Assembly (NCBI GenBank): GCA_035604685.1
Contig: DATNIB010000029.1
Span: 1-49,618 of the forward strand
Length of the DNA: 49,618 nucleotides
Reading direction: 5' to 3'
DNA from: DATNIB01 sp035604685
GTDB taxonomy: Bacteria; Actinomycetota; Acidimicrobiia; Acidimicrobiales; RAAP-2
Shown: one piece after another, positions 18,404 to 25,556 of the stretch
How the letters are laid out: each line of letters opens with the position of its first letter
How positions within the stretch are numbered: position 1 is the stretch's first letter
Program-made: the position numbers and the translations under genes
The notes under the pieces: generated by a model
Seen by the model: only the letters and a program-made list of their open reading frames with translations
Databases searched by the model: none
What the model was told of the DNA's origin: nothing

Positions 18404-19027
18404 CTAGTCGGCGTCGGGCTCCTGGATCAGCCGCAGCGTGAACCGGGTGCGATCGGCGCCCGTCCCCGACGCGCCGAAGGTCGACGGGGCCACGACCGTT
18501 CCCAGCTCCCAGAACCACCCGTCGTCGCCGGCCAGCTGACCGAGGACCTCGATGCCCGGCTGGTGGTCGGCCGGCCCGGTGCTCTCGATGTGCCACCCGG
18601 CCCGCTGCATCTCGGTCTTGTAGAAGTCGACCACCGCCGCCTGCGGGCCGCCGACCGACAGCACCACCGCCTGGTCGTACTGGCTGGCGTTGCCGCTGTA
18701 GTCGATGGCCGAGACCCGGCGCGCGCCGGCCGGCACCACCACCGCGTTCAGGACGTTGTTGGGCGGCTGGCCGGCCGAGATGATGGGCCCGAGCGCGCCC
18801 CGTGCGCCGACCGCGCGCAGCGACGTGCCGCGCACCCGGACCGACGTCTGACTCGGGGGCTTGGCCGGGGTGGCCCGGAAGACGGTTGCGCCGCCGGCGA
18901 ACACCAGGAGCACGAGCACGGCCAGGCCGAGCACGATCGCCGCGGGCTTCATGCTCACCGGGCGCCCCGCCGGCCGCTCGGGCGGCGAGGTGTCCGGAGC
19001 GACGGTGGCGGTGGACGACTCGTCCAT
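18404..19027 (-). CDS. single-pass membrane-anchored protein, function unknown
   Basis: 207 residues. A cytosolic Pro/Thr-rich start (1-25) leads to one membrane helix (AAIVLGLAVLVLLVFAGGATVF, about 29-50, described here in two parts) and an extracytoplasmic domain with VVDFYKTEMQRAGWHIESTG, a segment seen in small secreted actinobacterial domains of unknown role. It converges with the GT87-like gene (15 bp between stops). A TAGGCT box at 19037-19042 (minus strand) lies 9 nt before the ATG. Confidence 0.68.
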   Translation of the reverse strand: MDESSTATVAPDTSPPERPAGRPVSMKPAAIVLGLAVLVLLVFAGGATVFRATPAKPPSQTSVRVRGTSLRAVGARGALGPIISAGQPPNNVLNAVVVPAGARRVSAIDYSGNASQYDQAVVLSVGGPQAAVVDFYKTEMQRAGWHIESTGPADHQPGIEVLGQLAGDDGWFWELGTVVAPSTFGASGTGADRTRFTLRLIQEPDAD

Positions 19028-19036
19028 GACGAGGAG

Positions 19037-19042
19037 AGCCTA
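19037..19042 (-). promoter_or_regulatory. -10 box, leaderless or very short leader
   Basis: TAGGCT on the minus strand, 9 nt before the ATG at 19027. Confidence 0.4.
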
Positions 19043-19076
19043 CGGCGCCCCTGCGGTGCGGCTCAGCCGGGGGAGA

Positions 19077-19892
19077 TCACCCGGGGTCGTCGCCCCAGCC
19101 GAAATGGTCGATCGGCCCGTGGCCGGCCCCGAGCCGCCAGCCGGCGGCCCCGACCAGCGCACGGTGCACGAACTCCTTGGCGGCCCGCACCGCGTCGAGG
19201 GGCTCGGCCCCGCGGGCCAGGCCGGCCGCGATGGCGGCCGAGAGCGAGCAGCCGGTGCCGTGGTCGTTGCCGGTGGCCACCCGGACGGCCGAGAGGATGA
19301 CGGGTTCGCCGCCGTCCACGAAGACGTCGGGGGCGCTGTCCCCCCCGGCGTGCCCGCCCTTTACGACGACCGCCCCGCTGCCCAGCGCCCGCAGCTCCTC
19401 TGCCACCTCGATCATCTGCTCGATGCCCGCCAGGTCGGCCGGCCGGCGGCCGGTGAGCAGCGCCGCCTCCCGCAGGTTGGGGGTCGCCACGGCCGCCCGG
19501 GGCAACAGGTGCCGGCGGTAGGCGTCCACCCCTCCCTCGCCCATGAGCGCGTGGCCGGTCGAGGAGACGAGCACCGGATCGACGACGAGGTTGGGCAGGA
19601 CGCCGCGCTCGGCCAATTCGGCCACCGCGCGCACCGTTCCGGGCACCGCCAGCATGCCGGTCTTGGTGGCCCTCGGGTGCAGATCGGCGACCACGGCCTC
19701 CACCTGGGCCACCACGAACGCGGGCTCCATCGCCACCACCCCGAGGACCGCCGCGCTGTGTTGGGCGGTCACCGCGCTCACCGCGGTGGTGCCGAAGACG
19801 CCGAGCGCGGCGAAGGTCTTGAGGTCGGCCTGCAGGCCGGCGCCCCCGCCCGAGTCCGAACCGGCGATCGTGAGCACGACGATCGGGGTCAT
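19077..19892 (-). CDS. thiD: hydroxymethylpyrimidine/phosphomethylpyrimidine kinase
   Basis: 271 residues. It phosphorylates HMP and HMP-P with ATP for thiamine synthesis. Ribokinase-fold signatures: TIAGSDSGGGAGLQADLKTF (8-27), TAQHSAAV, ATKTGML, VVDPVLVSSTGHALM, TPNLREAALLTG, VVVKGGH and the catalytic GNDHGTGCSLSAAIAA. All are present; the usual TDTTDFW-like part differs slightly. It is divergent from thiG with 118 bp between starts; a TAGGCT -10 lies 6 nt before its ATG. No TPP riboswitch is visible. Confidence 0.94.
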   Translation of the reverse strand: MTPIVVLTIAGSDSGGGAGLQADLKTFAALGVFGTTAVSAVTAQHSAAVLGVVAMEPAFVVAQVEAVVADLHPRATKTGMLAVPGTVRAVAELAERGVLPNLVVDPVLVSSTGHALMGEGGVDAYRRHLLPRAAVATPNLREAALLTGRRPADLAGIEQMIEVAEELRALGSGAVVVKGGHAGGDSAPDVFVDGGEPVILSAVRVATGNDHGTGCSLSAAIAAGLARGAEPLDAVRAAKEFVHRALVGAAGWRLGAGHGPIDHFGWGDDPG

Positions 19893-19898
19893 CGGTCG

Positions 19899-19904
19899 AG
19901 CCTA
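19899..19904 (-). promoter_or_regulatory. -10 box of leaderless thiD promoter
   Basis: TAGGCT on the minus strand, 6 nt before the ATG at 19892. Confidence 0.45.
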
Positions 19905-19948
19905 CGGTGCCCCCGCCACCACCGGTCGGTCGCCGGCGCGGGCGCGCC

Positions 19949-19958
19949 GTCACGTGAC
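19949..19958. promoter_or_regulatory. 10-bp perfect palindrome between thiD and thiG
   Basis: GTCACGTGAC lies about 40-50 bp upstream of both divergent -10 boxes, a position suited to a shared operator. Binding factor unknown. Confidence 0.3.
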
Positions 19959-19997
19959 GCGTCGGTGGCGCCGCCCGGGGCGCCGCGAGGGGGCCGG

Positions 19998-20003
19998 TAG
20001 GCT
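19998..20003 (+). promoter_or_regulatory. -10 box of leaderless thiG promoter
   Basis: TAGGCT with 7 nt to the GTG at 20011. The same hexamer drives thiD on the other strand. Confidence 0.45.
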
Positions 20004-20010
20004 GGGGACG

Positions 20011-20808
20011 GTGGCAGGCGAGGTCGCTCCGTTGGTGGTGGCGGGGGAGCGGTTCGCGAGCCGCCTGTGGCTCGGCACCGGCGGCATGGCCAGCCTGGCC
20101 GCCCTGGAGGCCGCGCTGGTGGCGGCGAACACGGAGCTGGCGACGGTCGCGGTGCGCCGGGTGGACGCGAGCGCCCGCGGGTCGCTGCTCGACCTGCTCG
20201 CCGCGCACGGGGTGCGGATCCTCCCCAACACCGCCGGTTGCTTCACTGCGTCCGAGGCGGTGCTCACGGCCAAGCTGGCGCGCGAGGCGTTCGAGACCGA
20301 CTGGGTCAAGCTCGAGGTGATCGGCGACGACCGCACGCTGCTACCGGACGCAGTCGAGCTCTTGGCGGCCGCCGAGCAGCTGGTCGAGGAGGGCTTCGTC
20401 GTGCTCCCGTACACGACGGACGACCCGGTGCTGGCCCGGCGGCTCGAACAGGTCGGCTGCGCGGCCGTGATGCCGCTCGGGTCCCCGATCGGCAGCGGCC
20501 TCGGGATCCGCAACCCCCACGCGCTGGCCCTCGTGGTCGACGCCGTCAGCGTCCCGGTCATCTTGGACGCCGGTGTCGGCACCGCGTCGGACGCGGCCCT
20601 CGCGATGGAGCTCGGGTGCGACGGCGTCCTCGCCGCCTCGGCCATTAACGGCGCCCGCGACCCGGCCGCCATGGCGGCCGCCCTGCGCCGCGGGGTCGAG
20701 GCGGGCTACCTGGCCCGCCGGGCCGGGCGCATACCGCTGCGCTTCCACGCCGAACCCTCGAGCCCCTTCGCCGGGCGGGCCGACCTCGGGACCCCACCGG
20801 CGGACTGA
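20011..20808 (+). CDS. thiG: thiazole synthase
   Basis: 265 residues. It forms the thiazole phosphate of thiamine from deoxyxylulose 5-phosphate, ThiS thiocarboxylate and dehydroglycine. Motifs: SRLWLGTGGMASL, ATVAVRRVDAS, PNTAGCFTASEAV, the Schiff-base Lys100 in DWVKLEVIGDD, VLPYTTDDPVLARRLEQVGC, MPLGSPIGSGLGI, PVILDAGVGTASDAALAMEL and LAASAINGARDP. ThiS, ThiF and ThiO/H are not in the window. The last 15 or so residues are a short extension. Confidence 0.96.
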   Translation: MAGEVAPLVVAGERFASRLWLGTGGMASLAALEAALVAANTELATVAVRRVDASARGSLLDLLAAHGVRILPNTAGCFTASEAVLTAKLAREAFETDWVKLEVIGDDRTLLPDAVELLAAAEQLVEEGFVVLPYTTDDPVLARRLEQVGCAAVMPLGSPIGSGLGIRNPHALALVVDAVSVPVILDAGVGTASDAALAMELGCDGVLAASAINGARDPAAMAAALRRGVEAGYLARRAGRIPLRFHAEPSSPFAGRADLGTPPAD

Positions 20809-20879
20809 GGGTCCGGGCCAGTGGGCGCCCCGTGGGTATGCCCTGAGCAGGGAAGATGGTCGAATCGGGCGGCGAGGCA

Positions 20880-20898
20880 CTACGTTAGGCTGACCTAA
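20880..20898. promoter_or_regulatory. DtxR/IdeR-type iron box
   Basis: A 19-bp site matching my recollection of the DtxR/IdeR consensus at 16 of 19 positions; its core has perfect arms GTTAGG and CCTAAC (20884-20889 and 20894-20899). It overlaps candidate -10 boxes (TACGTT at 20881-20886) just upstream of the Fe(III) transporter, so iron-loaded repressor would block transcription. The regulator is not encoded in the window. Confidence 0.82.
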
Positions 20899-20934
20899 CT
20901 TTCGGCTGGCCGAACTTCTGGAGCGGGAGTGCCC

Positions 20935-22560
20935 ATGGCGATGACCGCACCGGCTCCCCGGGCGGGGCCGGCCGTCGACCGGCCGGCGGTGCCCGCCCGC
21001 CCCCGTCGACCCCCCGGCCTGCTGTTCGGGCTGGCGGCGGGCGTCGCGGTGCTGTTGGCCGTCCCGCTCGTCTTCCTCTTGGTCCAGGCGGCCGAGTCGG
21101 GGTGGGCGGCGCTGCGGCCGCTGCTCTTCCGCCAGCTCACGGCCCAGCTGCTCTGGAACACGGTCCGCCTGACCGTCGTGGTCACCCTCCTTTGCGCAGT
21201 GGTGGGGACGCTCGCCGCCTGGGTGGTGGAGCGCACCGATCTGCCCGGGCGGCGCCTCTTTGCCGTGCTGTTGGTCCTGCCCCTCGCCGTGCCGGACTTC
21301 GTCGAGAGCTTCGGCTGGGTCTCGGTGGCGCCCTCGCTGCGCGGCTACTTCGGCGCGGTCCTCGTGATGACCTTGGCCGTGTACCCGCTCGTCTTCCTCC
21401 CGGTCGCCGCCGCCCTGCGCCACGCCGACCCGGCGCAGGAGGAGGTGGCGCGCAGCCTGGGCCTCGGCCGGTTCCGGACCTTCTGGCGGGTGACCCTCGG
21501 CCAGGCCCGCCGCGCCATCCTGGGCGGCAGCCTGCTGGTGGCGCTGGTCCTGCTGGCCGAGTACGGCGCGTTCGAGATCCTGGGCTACCGCACCTTCACG
21601 ACCGAGATCTACACCGAGTACCTGAACGGCTTCGACCCGCCGGCCGCCAGCGCGCTCTCGCTCGTCCTCGTCGCGCTCAGCCTGTGCCTGCTCTTCGGCG
21701 AGGGCGCCTCCCGGGGCGGCGGCCGCCTCGACCGTACCGGTCCGCTCGCCGCCCGGCCGGCGTCCCGGCACCGGCTGGGGAGGGCCACGCCGGCCGCCCT
21801 GGCCGCCGTCGGCGCACTGGTCGCCCTGGCCCTCGGGGTCCCCGTCGGCGCCATCGTCTACTGGCTGTTCCACGGCCAGGGGGTCGCCGTCGGGTCGTCC
21901 TCTCTCGCGTCGGCCGCCTGGCACACTCTCGCCTACAGCGCGTCGGCCGGGGTGCTGGCCACCGTCTTGGCCCTGCCCGTCGCCCTCTTGAGCGTGCGTC
22001 ACGGCGGACGCCTGGCCCGCCTGTTGGAGCGCAGCACCTACCTCGTCCTCGGCATCCCCGGCATCCTCATCGCGCTCGGGCTCGTCTACTTCTCGCAGCG
22101 CTACCTCTTCGGCGTGCTCTACCAGAGCAGCCCGCTGCTCGTGATCGCCTACGCGGTCATGTTCTTCCCGCTGGCTCTGGTCGCCGTCCGCACTTCGGTG
22201 GCCCAGGCCCCGATCCGCCTCGAAGAGGCGGCCCGCTCGCTCGGCACCGCCCGCCGCTCGGTGCTCCTCCGGGTGACCCTGCCGCTCGTCGCCCCCGGCC
22301 TGGCGGCCGCCTTCAGTCTCGTCTTCCTCGAGGCCGCGACCGAGCTCACCGCCACCCTGGTGCTCCATCCGACCGGCGTGGAGACCCTGGCCACCCAGTT
22401 CTGGGCCTTCCAGACCAACCTGTCCTACGGGCAGGCGGCCCCCTACGCCGCGCTCATCGTGCTCGTCGCCGCCCTGCCGAGCGCGGTGCTCGGGCGCTGG
22501 TTCGACCGGTTACCCGCCCGTCGGCCGGCGCCGCTCGAGCGGTCCGCGGCGGCGGCATGA
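20935..22560 (+). CDS. Fe(III) ABC transporter permease, two fused permease domains (FbpB-like)
   Basis: 541 residues. Two binding-protein-dependent permease domains in tandem, each with about six membrane helices and an EAA loop: DPAQEEVARSLGLGRFRTF (about 165-183) and IRLEEAARSLGTARRSVLL (about 425-443). This is the FbpB/SfuB layout for ferric iron. The start is set at the ATG at 20935 because GGGAG lies 5 nt upstream; the GTG at 20929 is an alternative. It is under the iron box at 20880 and overlaps the ATPase gene (ATGA). No periplasmic-type binding protein is adjacent. Confidence 0.9.
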   Translation: MAMTAPAPRAGPAVDRPAVPARPRRPPGLLFGLAAGVAVLLAVPLVFLLVQAAESGWAALRPLLFRQLTAQLLWNTVRLTVVVTLLCAVVGTLAAWVVERTDLPGRRLFAVLLVLPLAVPDFVESFGWVSVAPSLRGYFGAVLVMTLAVYPLVFLPVAAALRHADPAQEEVARSLGLGRFRTFWRVTLGQARRAILGGSLLVALVLLAEYGAFEILGYRTFTTEIYTEYLNGFDPPAASALSLVLVALSLCLLFGEGASRGGGRLDRTGPLAARPASRHRLGRATPAALAAVGALVALALGVPVGAIVYWLFHGQGVAVGSSSLASAAWHTLAYSASAGVLATVLALPVALLSVRHGGRLARLLERSTYLVLGIPGILIALGLVYFSQRYLFGVLYQSSPLLVIAYAVMFFPLALVAVRTSVAQAPIRLEEAARSLGTARRSVLLRVTLPLVAPGLAAAFSLVFLEAATELTATLVLHPTGVETLATQFWAFQTNLSYGQAAPYAALIVLVAALPSAVLGRWFDRLPARRPAPLERSAAAA

Positions 22561-23657
22561 CCGATCTCGTCGCCCGCGACCTGCACAAGTCCTACGGACC
22601 GGTCCCCGCGCTGCGCGGGGTGGACCTGGTCGTTCCCGCCGGCTCGTTCACCGCGGTGCTCGGTCCCTCGGGCAGCGGCAAGACGACGCTGCTGCGCGTC
22701 ATCGCGGGGTTCGAGCGCGCCGACCGGGGATCGGTGACGTTGGCCGGCGTCGTGGTGGAGGACGACCGCCACCACGAGCCACCCGAGCGCCGGCGCGTGG
22801 GCTATGTGCCCCAGGAGGGCGCCCTGTTCCCGCACCTGAGCGTCGAGAAGAACATCTCCTTCGGGGTGAGGGAGCGGGCACGCCGCGGGCGCCGCGTGGA
22901 GGAGCTCTTGGACATGGTCGGCCTGGCCGGGCTCGGCCCGCGCTACCCGCACCAGCTCTCGGGCGGCCAGCAGCAACGGGTGGCGCTGGCGCGCGCCCTC
23001 GCCGTCAGCCCGGCGGTGATCCTCCTCGACGAGCCGTTCGCGGCGCTCGACGCGCGCCTGCGCGCCAGCGTGCGGGCCGAGGTCCTAGACGTCCTGCAGC
23101 GGGCCGGCACGACGGCCCTCTTCGTCACCCACGACCAGGACGAGGCCCTGTCGCTCGCCGACCAGGTGGCCGTCTTGGACGGCGGCCGGATCCAGCAGGT
23201 GGACTCGCCCCGCGGGCTCTACGCGCACCCGGCGGATCCCACGATCGCCCGCTTCTTGGGCTCCGCCAACCTCATCGACGGGACCTTCGCTCGGGGAGTG
23301 GTGCAGACCGCGCTCGGTGCCCTGGCGCTCGACCCCGCGGCGGCCGCCGGCCCCGAGGGAGCCCACGCGGTCGTCCTCCTCCGCCCCGAGCAGCTCGTCC
23401 TCGGTCCCCCCGAGGCCGCGGCCTTCGCCGGTCGCGTGCTGCAGTCGGAGTACTTCGGGCACGACGCGATCGTGACGGTGGTCCCCGAATCACCCGGCCG
23501 GACGCTCGGGGCCGAGACGCTCGTCGTGCGGATCACGGGCGGCGTGGACTGGCGGCGCGGCATCGTGGCCGGCGTCCGGGTGGTCGGACCGGTGCTGGCC
23601 TGGCCGGCGTCTGGGCGGGGGGCGGGCCACGCCGATCGGCGGCCGCCGGAGGGCTGA
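22557..23657 (+). CDS. Fe(III) ABC transporter ATP-binding protein (FbpC-like)
   Basis: 366 residues. Walker A GPSGSGKTT, Q-loop VGYVPQEGALFPHL, signature LSGGQQQR, Walker B VILLDEPFAALD and H-loop FVTHDQDEALS are intact. The C-terminal TOBE-like domain (about 240-350) contains LLRPEQLVLG and YFGHDAIVTV, as in FbpC/PotA-type ATPases. ATG start overlaps the permease stop. It energises import through the fused permease. The last 15 residues are a basic, Gly/Pro-rich tail. Confidence 0.92.
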   Translation: MTDLVARDLHKSYGPVPALRGVDLVVPAGSFTAVLGPSGSGKTTLLRVIAGFERADRGSVTLAGVVVEDDRHHEPPERRRVGYVPQEGALFPHLSVEKNISFGVRERARRGRRVEELLDMVGLAGLGPRYPHQLSGGQQQRVALARALAVSPAVILLDEPFAALDARLRASVRAEVLDVLQRAGTTALFVTHDQDEALSLADQVAVLDGGRIQQVDSPRGLYAHPADPTIARFLGSANLIDGTFARGVVQTALGALALDPAAAAGPEGAHAVVLLRPEQLVLGPPEAAAFAGRVLQSEYFGHDAIVTVVPESPGRTLGAETLVVRITGGVDWRRGIVAGVRVVGPVLAWPASGRGAGHADRRPPEG

Positions 23658-23699
23658 GGACCACCCCCGTGTAGTTACCCGCGTGTGGCCCGCGTGCAG

Positions 23700-23705
23700 T
23701 AAAGT
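23700..23705 (+). promoter_or_regulatory. -10 box before the second MerR gene
   Basis: TAAAGT about 31 bp before the GTG at 23737, with two direct CCCGCGTG repeats just upstream (23678-23685 and 23689-23696). The repeats may be regulator half-sites. Confidence 0.35.
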
Positions 23706-23736
23706 CTCCCCCGAGGAGTTTGGCGGAGGAGGAATC

Positions 23737-24321
23737 GTGGCCCAGCAAGAGGCGGCTGGGCGCGCCCGTGACGCGCATCGCGCGGCATCGTTTGGCGCGT
23801 CCACACGCGTACACGCACGTCCCGGCCCCCCCGACGGCTTTGGCGGGCCCCAGGTCTGCCAGCTGGTCGGGATCACCTACCGGCAGCTGGATCACTGGGC
23901 GCGCACCGGCCTGTTGCGGCCCTCGCTCGCCGAGGCCCAGGGCAGCGGCTCCAAGCGGCGCTACTCCTATCGCGACGTCCTCGAGCTGAAGGTCATCAAG
24001 CGCCTGCTCGACGGCGGCGTCTCGCTGCAGTCCGCCCGCCGGGCCGTCGGCTGCCTGCGCCAGGACCTGGGGGCCGATCTGGCCTCGGCCAACCTCGTCC
24101 TCTCCGACACGCGGTCGGTCCTCGCCCACAGCGACGGGGAGCTGGTCGACCTCTTGGCCCGGGGGCAGGGCGTCTTCAACGTGGTGCCGCTCTCGGGCGT
24201 CGTCGACGAGCTGGCCGCGGACGTGGTGCGGATCGAGCGGAGCGCGGTGCCGGCGCGTCGGGCCCCGCGCTCGACCGCGGCGGCCGGGCAGAGGTCGCGC
24301 GCCCGGGCCGCCGGGGAGTGA
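23737..24321 (+). CDS. MerR-family regulator, Rv1830-like
   Basis: 194 residues. A 45-residue low-complexity lead is followed by a MerR helix-turn-helix (QVCQLVGITYRQLDHWARTG, then LLRPS and RRYSYRDVLELKVIKRLLD, about 46-95) and a helical dimerisation region. C-terminal part FNVVPLSGVVDELAADVV is characteristic of the mycobacterial Rv1830 group, which in those genomes sits next to DUF151; here it is 10.6 kb away. GTG with a strong GGAGGAGG ribosome site four nt upstream. Arg/Ala-rich tail. The stop overlaps the next gene. Confidence 0.83.
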   Translation: MAQQEAAGRARDAHRAASFGASTRVHARPGPPDGFGGPQVCQLVGITYRQLDHWARTGLLRPSLAEAQGSGSKRRYSYRDVLELKVIKRLLDGGVSLQSARRAVGCLRQDLGADLASANLVLSDTRSVLAHSDGELVDLLARGQGVFNVVPLSGVVDELAADVVRIERSAVPARRAPRSTAAAGQRSRARAAGE

Positions 24322-24725
24322 CCCCGCCCCCTTTTGATCTGCGCCCGCCCGCGTCCCGGGGCAGGCACCCCTCGGCCACCCCGTCCTCCCGGGTGCGCTT
24401 CGCGCACCCCTCCGAGCGGCTCTTCGCCTGGCTCCTCGACACCCACGACGTCCTCTGGGAGTACGAGCCGGTGGAGTTCGTACTGGCCTGGGCCGCCGAC
24501 GGGTCGCCGTCGTCGGGCTTCCGCCCCGACTTCTGGCTCCCCGAGCAGGGTTCCTTCGTCGAGCTCACGACGGCCGACCAGCGCCTGGTCACCCGCAAGA
24601 ACGCCAAGATCCGCCGGCTGCGCCAGCTCTACCCGGACATCTCGCTCGTCGTCGTGTACCAGCGGGACTTCCTCGCCCTGCTCTCCGCCAACGGGCTCGA
24701 GTTCTCCGCCACCAGCGCCGCCTGA
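24318..24725 (+). CDS. small protein with PD-(D/E)xK-like core, function unknown
   Basis: 135 residues. After a Pro-rich lead, the core reads SERLFAWLLDTHDVLWEYEP, then GFRPDFWLPEQGSFVELTT (about 74-92) and KIRRLRQLYPDISLVVVYQR. The spacing (E in helix 1, PD, then ExT on the next strand, then a YPD/VVYQRDF strand) resembles Vsr or restriction endonuclease-like folds, but the catalytic Lys of ExK is Thr. I infer an inactive or altered nuclease fold. Start GTG overlaps the MerR stop by 4 nt, so they are coupled. Confidence 0.65.
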   Translation: MTPPPFDLRPPASRGRHPSATPSSRVRFAHPSERLFAWLLDTHDVLWEYEPVEFVLAWAADGSPSSGFRPDFWLPEQGSFVELTTADQRLVTRKNAKIRRLRQLYPDISLVVVYQRDFLALLSANGLEFSATSAA

Positions 24726-24790
24726 GCCGACCCCGGAGCGGCGCAATGCCGTTTGACTTCGGGTGCCGTCGGACGCACAGTGGCGCTGTC

Positions 24791-24807
24791 GAACACACAC
24801 TGTGTTC
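24791..24807. promoter_or_regulatory. inverted repeat, operator-like
   Basis: Perfect 7-bp arms GAACACA and TGTGTTC separated by CAC, 41 bp before the ATG of the membrane protein. Binding factor unknown. Confidence 0.5.
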
Positions 24808-24847
24808 CAACGTGTCGCGCCGACGGGGCCGCGCACAAGGAGGGGGC

Positions 24848-25414
24848 ATGACCGTAACTGAGACGGGCCGGGGCAGTGGTGGGCCGGCCCACTCCCACTC
24901 ACCCACGCTGAACCACTGGCGCTCTTGGGTCACAAAGCACCCCGTCGCGGGGGCGGCGCTGGTCGGGGCGATCGCGACCTGGGTGGCCACGATCTTCGGC
25001 TTCTGGCTCGGCGGCATCGGTCTGCCGCAGCTCGACTGGCCGATCGCCAACGGCCACGTGGTCCTGCCCAGCTCGTCCTCGGCGGTGCAGTTCAGCGCCG
25101 GCGGGCTCATCCACGGGCTCGACGGGATCGTCTTCACGGTCCTCTTCGTCGTGTTCGTCTTCCCAATGCTCGGCCGGTCCCGGACGTCGGCGGCCAACCT
25201 GGCGCGAGGGGTCTTCTTCGGGCTGCTCCTCGGCACGCTGGTGGCCGGCTTCGTCGTGCCCTACGTGTACTACCCGCACCTCGGCGCCGGGCTCTTCGCC
25301 ACCGCCTACGGCTGGAAGGTCCCCTTCGCCATCTACGCCTGGTACGTCGTGTTCGGGGTGACGCTGGGCGGGCTGTACAACCCGCTGCCGGCGGGCGACC
25401 AGTCGCCGGCCTGA
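24848..25414 (+). CDS. membrane protein with about four helices, function unknown
   Basis: 188 residues from the ATG at 24848, which follows AAGGAGGGGG. Hydrophobic segments at about 36-58, 85-105 (IVFTVLFVVFVFPML), 115-140 (GVFFGLLLGTLVAGFVVPYV) and 155-180 (YAWYVVFGVTLGGLYNPL). A His-containing start (HSHSPTLNHW) precedes the first helix. I do not recognise the family. It is preceded by an inverted repeat and followed by a strong hairpin, so it is a single-gene unit. Confidence 0.72.
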   Translation: MTVTETGRGSGGPAHSHSPTLNHWRSWVTKHPVAGAALVGAIATWVATIFGFWLGGIGLPQLDWPIANGHVVLPSSSSAVQFSAGGLIHGLDGIVFTVLFVVFVFPMLGRSRTSAANLARGVFFGLLLGTLVAGFVVPYVYYPHLGAGLFATAYGWKVPFAIYAWYVVFGVTLGGLYNPLPAGDQSPA

Positions 25415-25427
25415 CCCAGACCGCGTT

Positions 25428-25467
25428 CCGGCTCCCCGCCCAATCCAGGGCACGGGCGGGGAGCCGG
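25428..25467 (+). terminator. strong hairpin terminator
   Basis: Perfect 14-bp stem (CCGGCTCCCCGCCC with GGGCGGGGAGCCGG) and a 12-nt loop, 14 bp after the stop of the membrane-protein gene. No T tract, as is common in actinobacteria. Confidence 0.72.
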
Positions 25468-25543
25468 CGGCGCGACCGGCCGACCCGCTGAAGGGGCCGC
25501 TCGTGGCCGCTGGGCCGAGGTGCTGAGGGCGCGGGCCGACCCG

Positions 25544-25549
25544 TAGTGT
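25544..25549 (+). promoter_or_regulatory. -10 box of leaderless gcvT promoter
   Basis: TAGTGT with 7 nt to the GTG at 25557. An upstream GTG at 25548 lies inside this box, so 25557 is preferred. Confidence 0.5.
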
Positions 25550-25556
25550 GACGGGC

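Noticed and set aside
19893..20010. A TPP riboswitch at thiD/thiG.
   Set aside because: No CTGAGA core, and both starts lie 6-7 nt after a -10 box.
24791..24807. A LexA/SOS box.
   Set aside because: GAAC and GTTC are 9 nt apart; actinobacterial LexA boxes have 4 nt between them.
25415..25556. A glycine riboswitch upstream of gcvT.
   Set aside because: The gap holds only a terminator hairpin and a -10 box next to the start codon.
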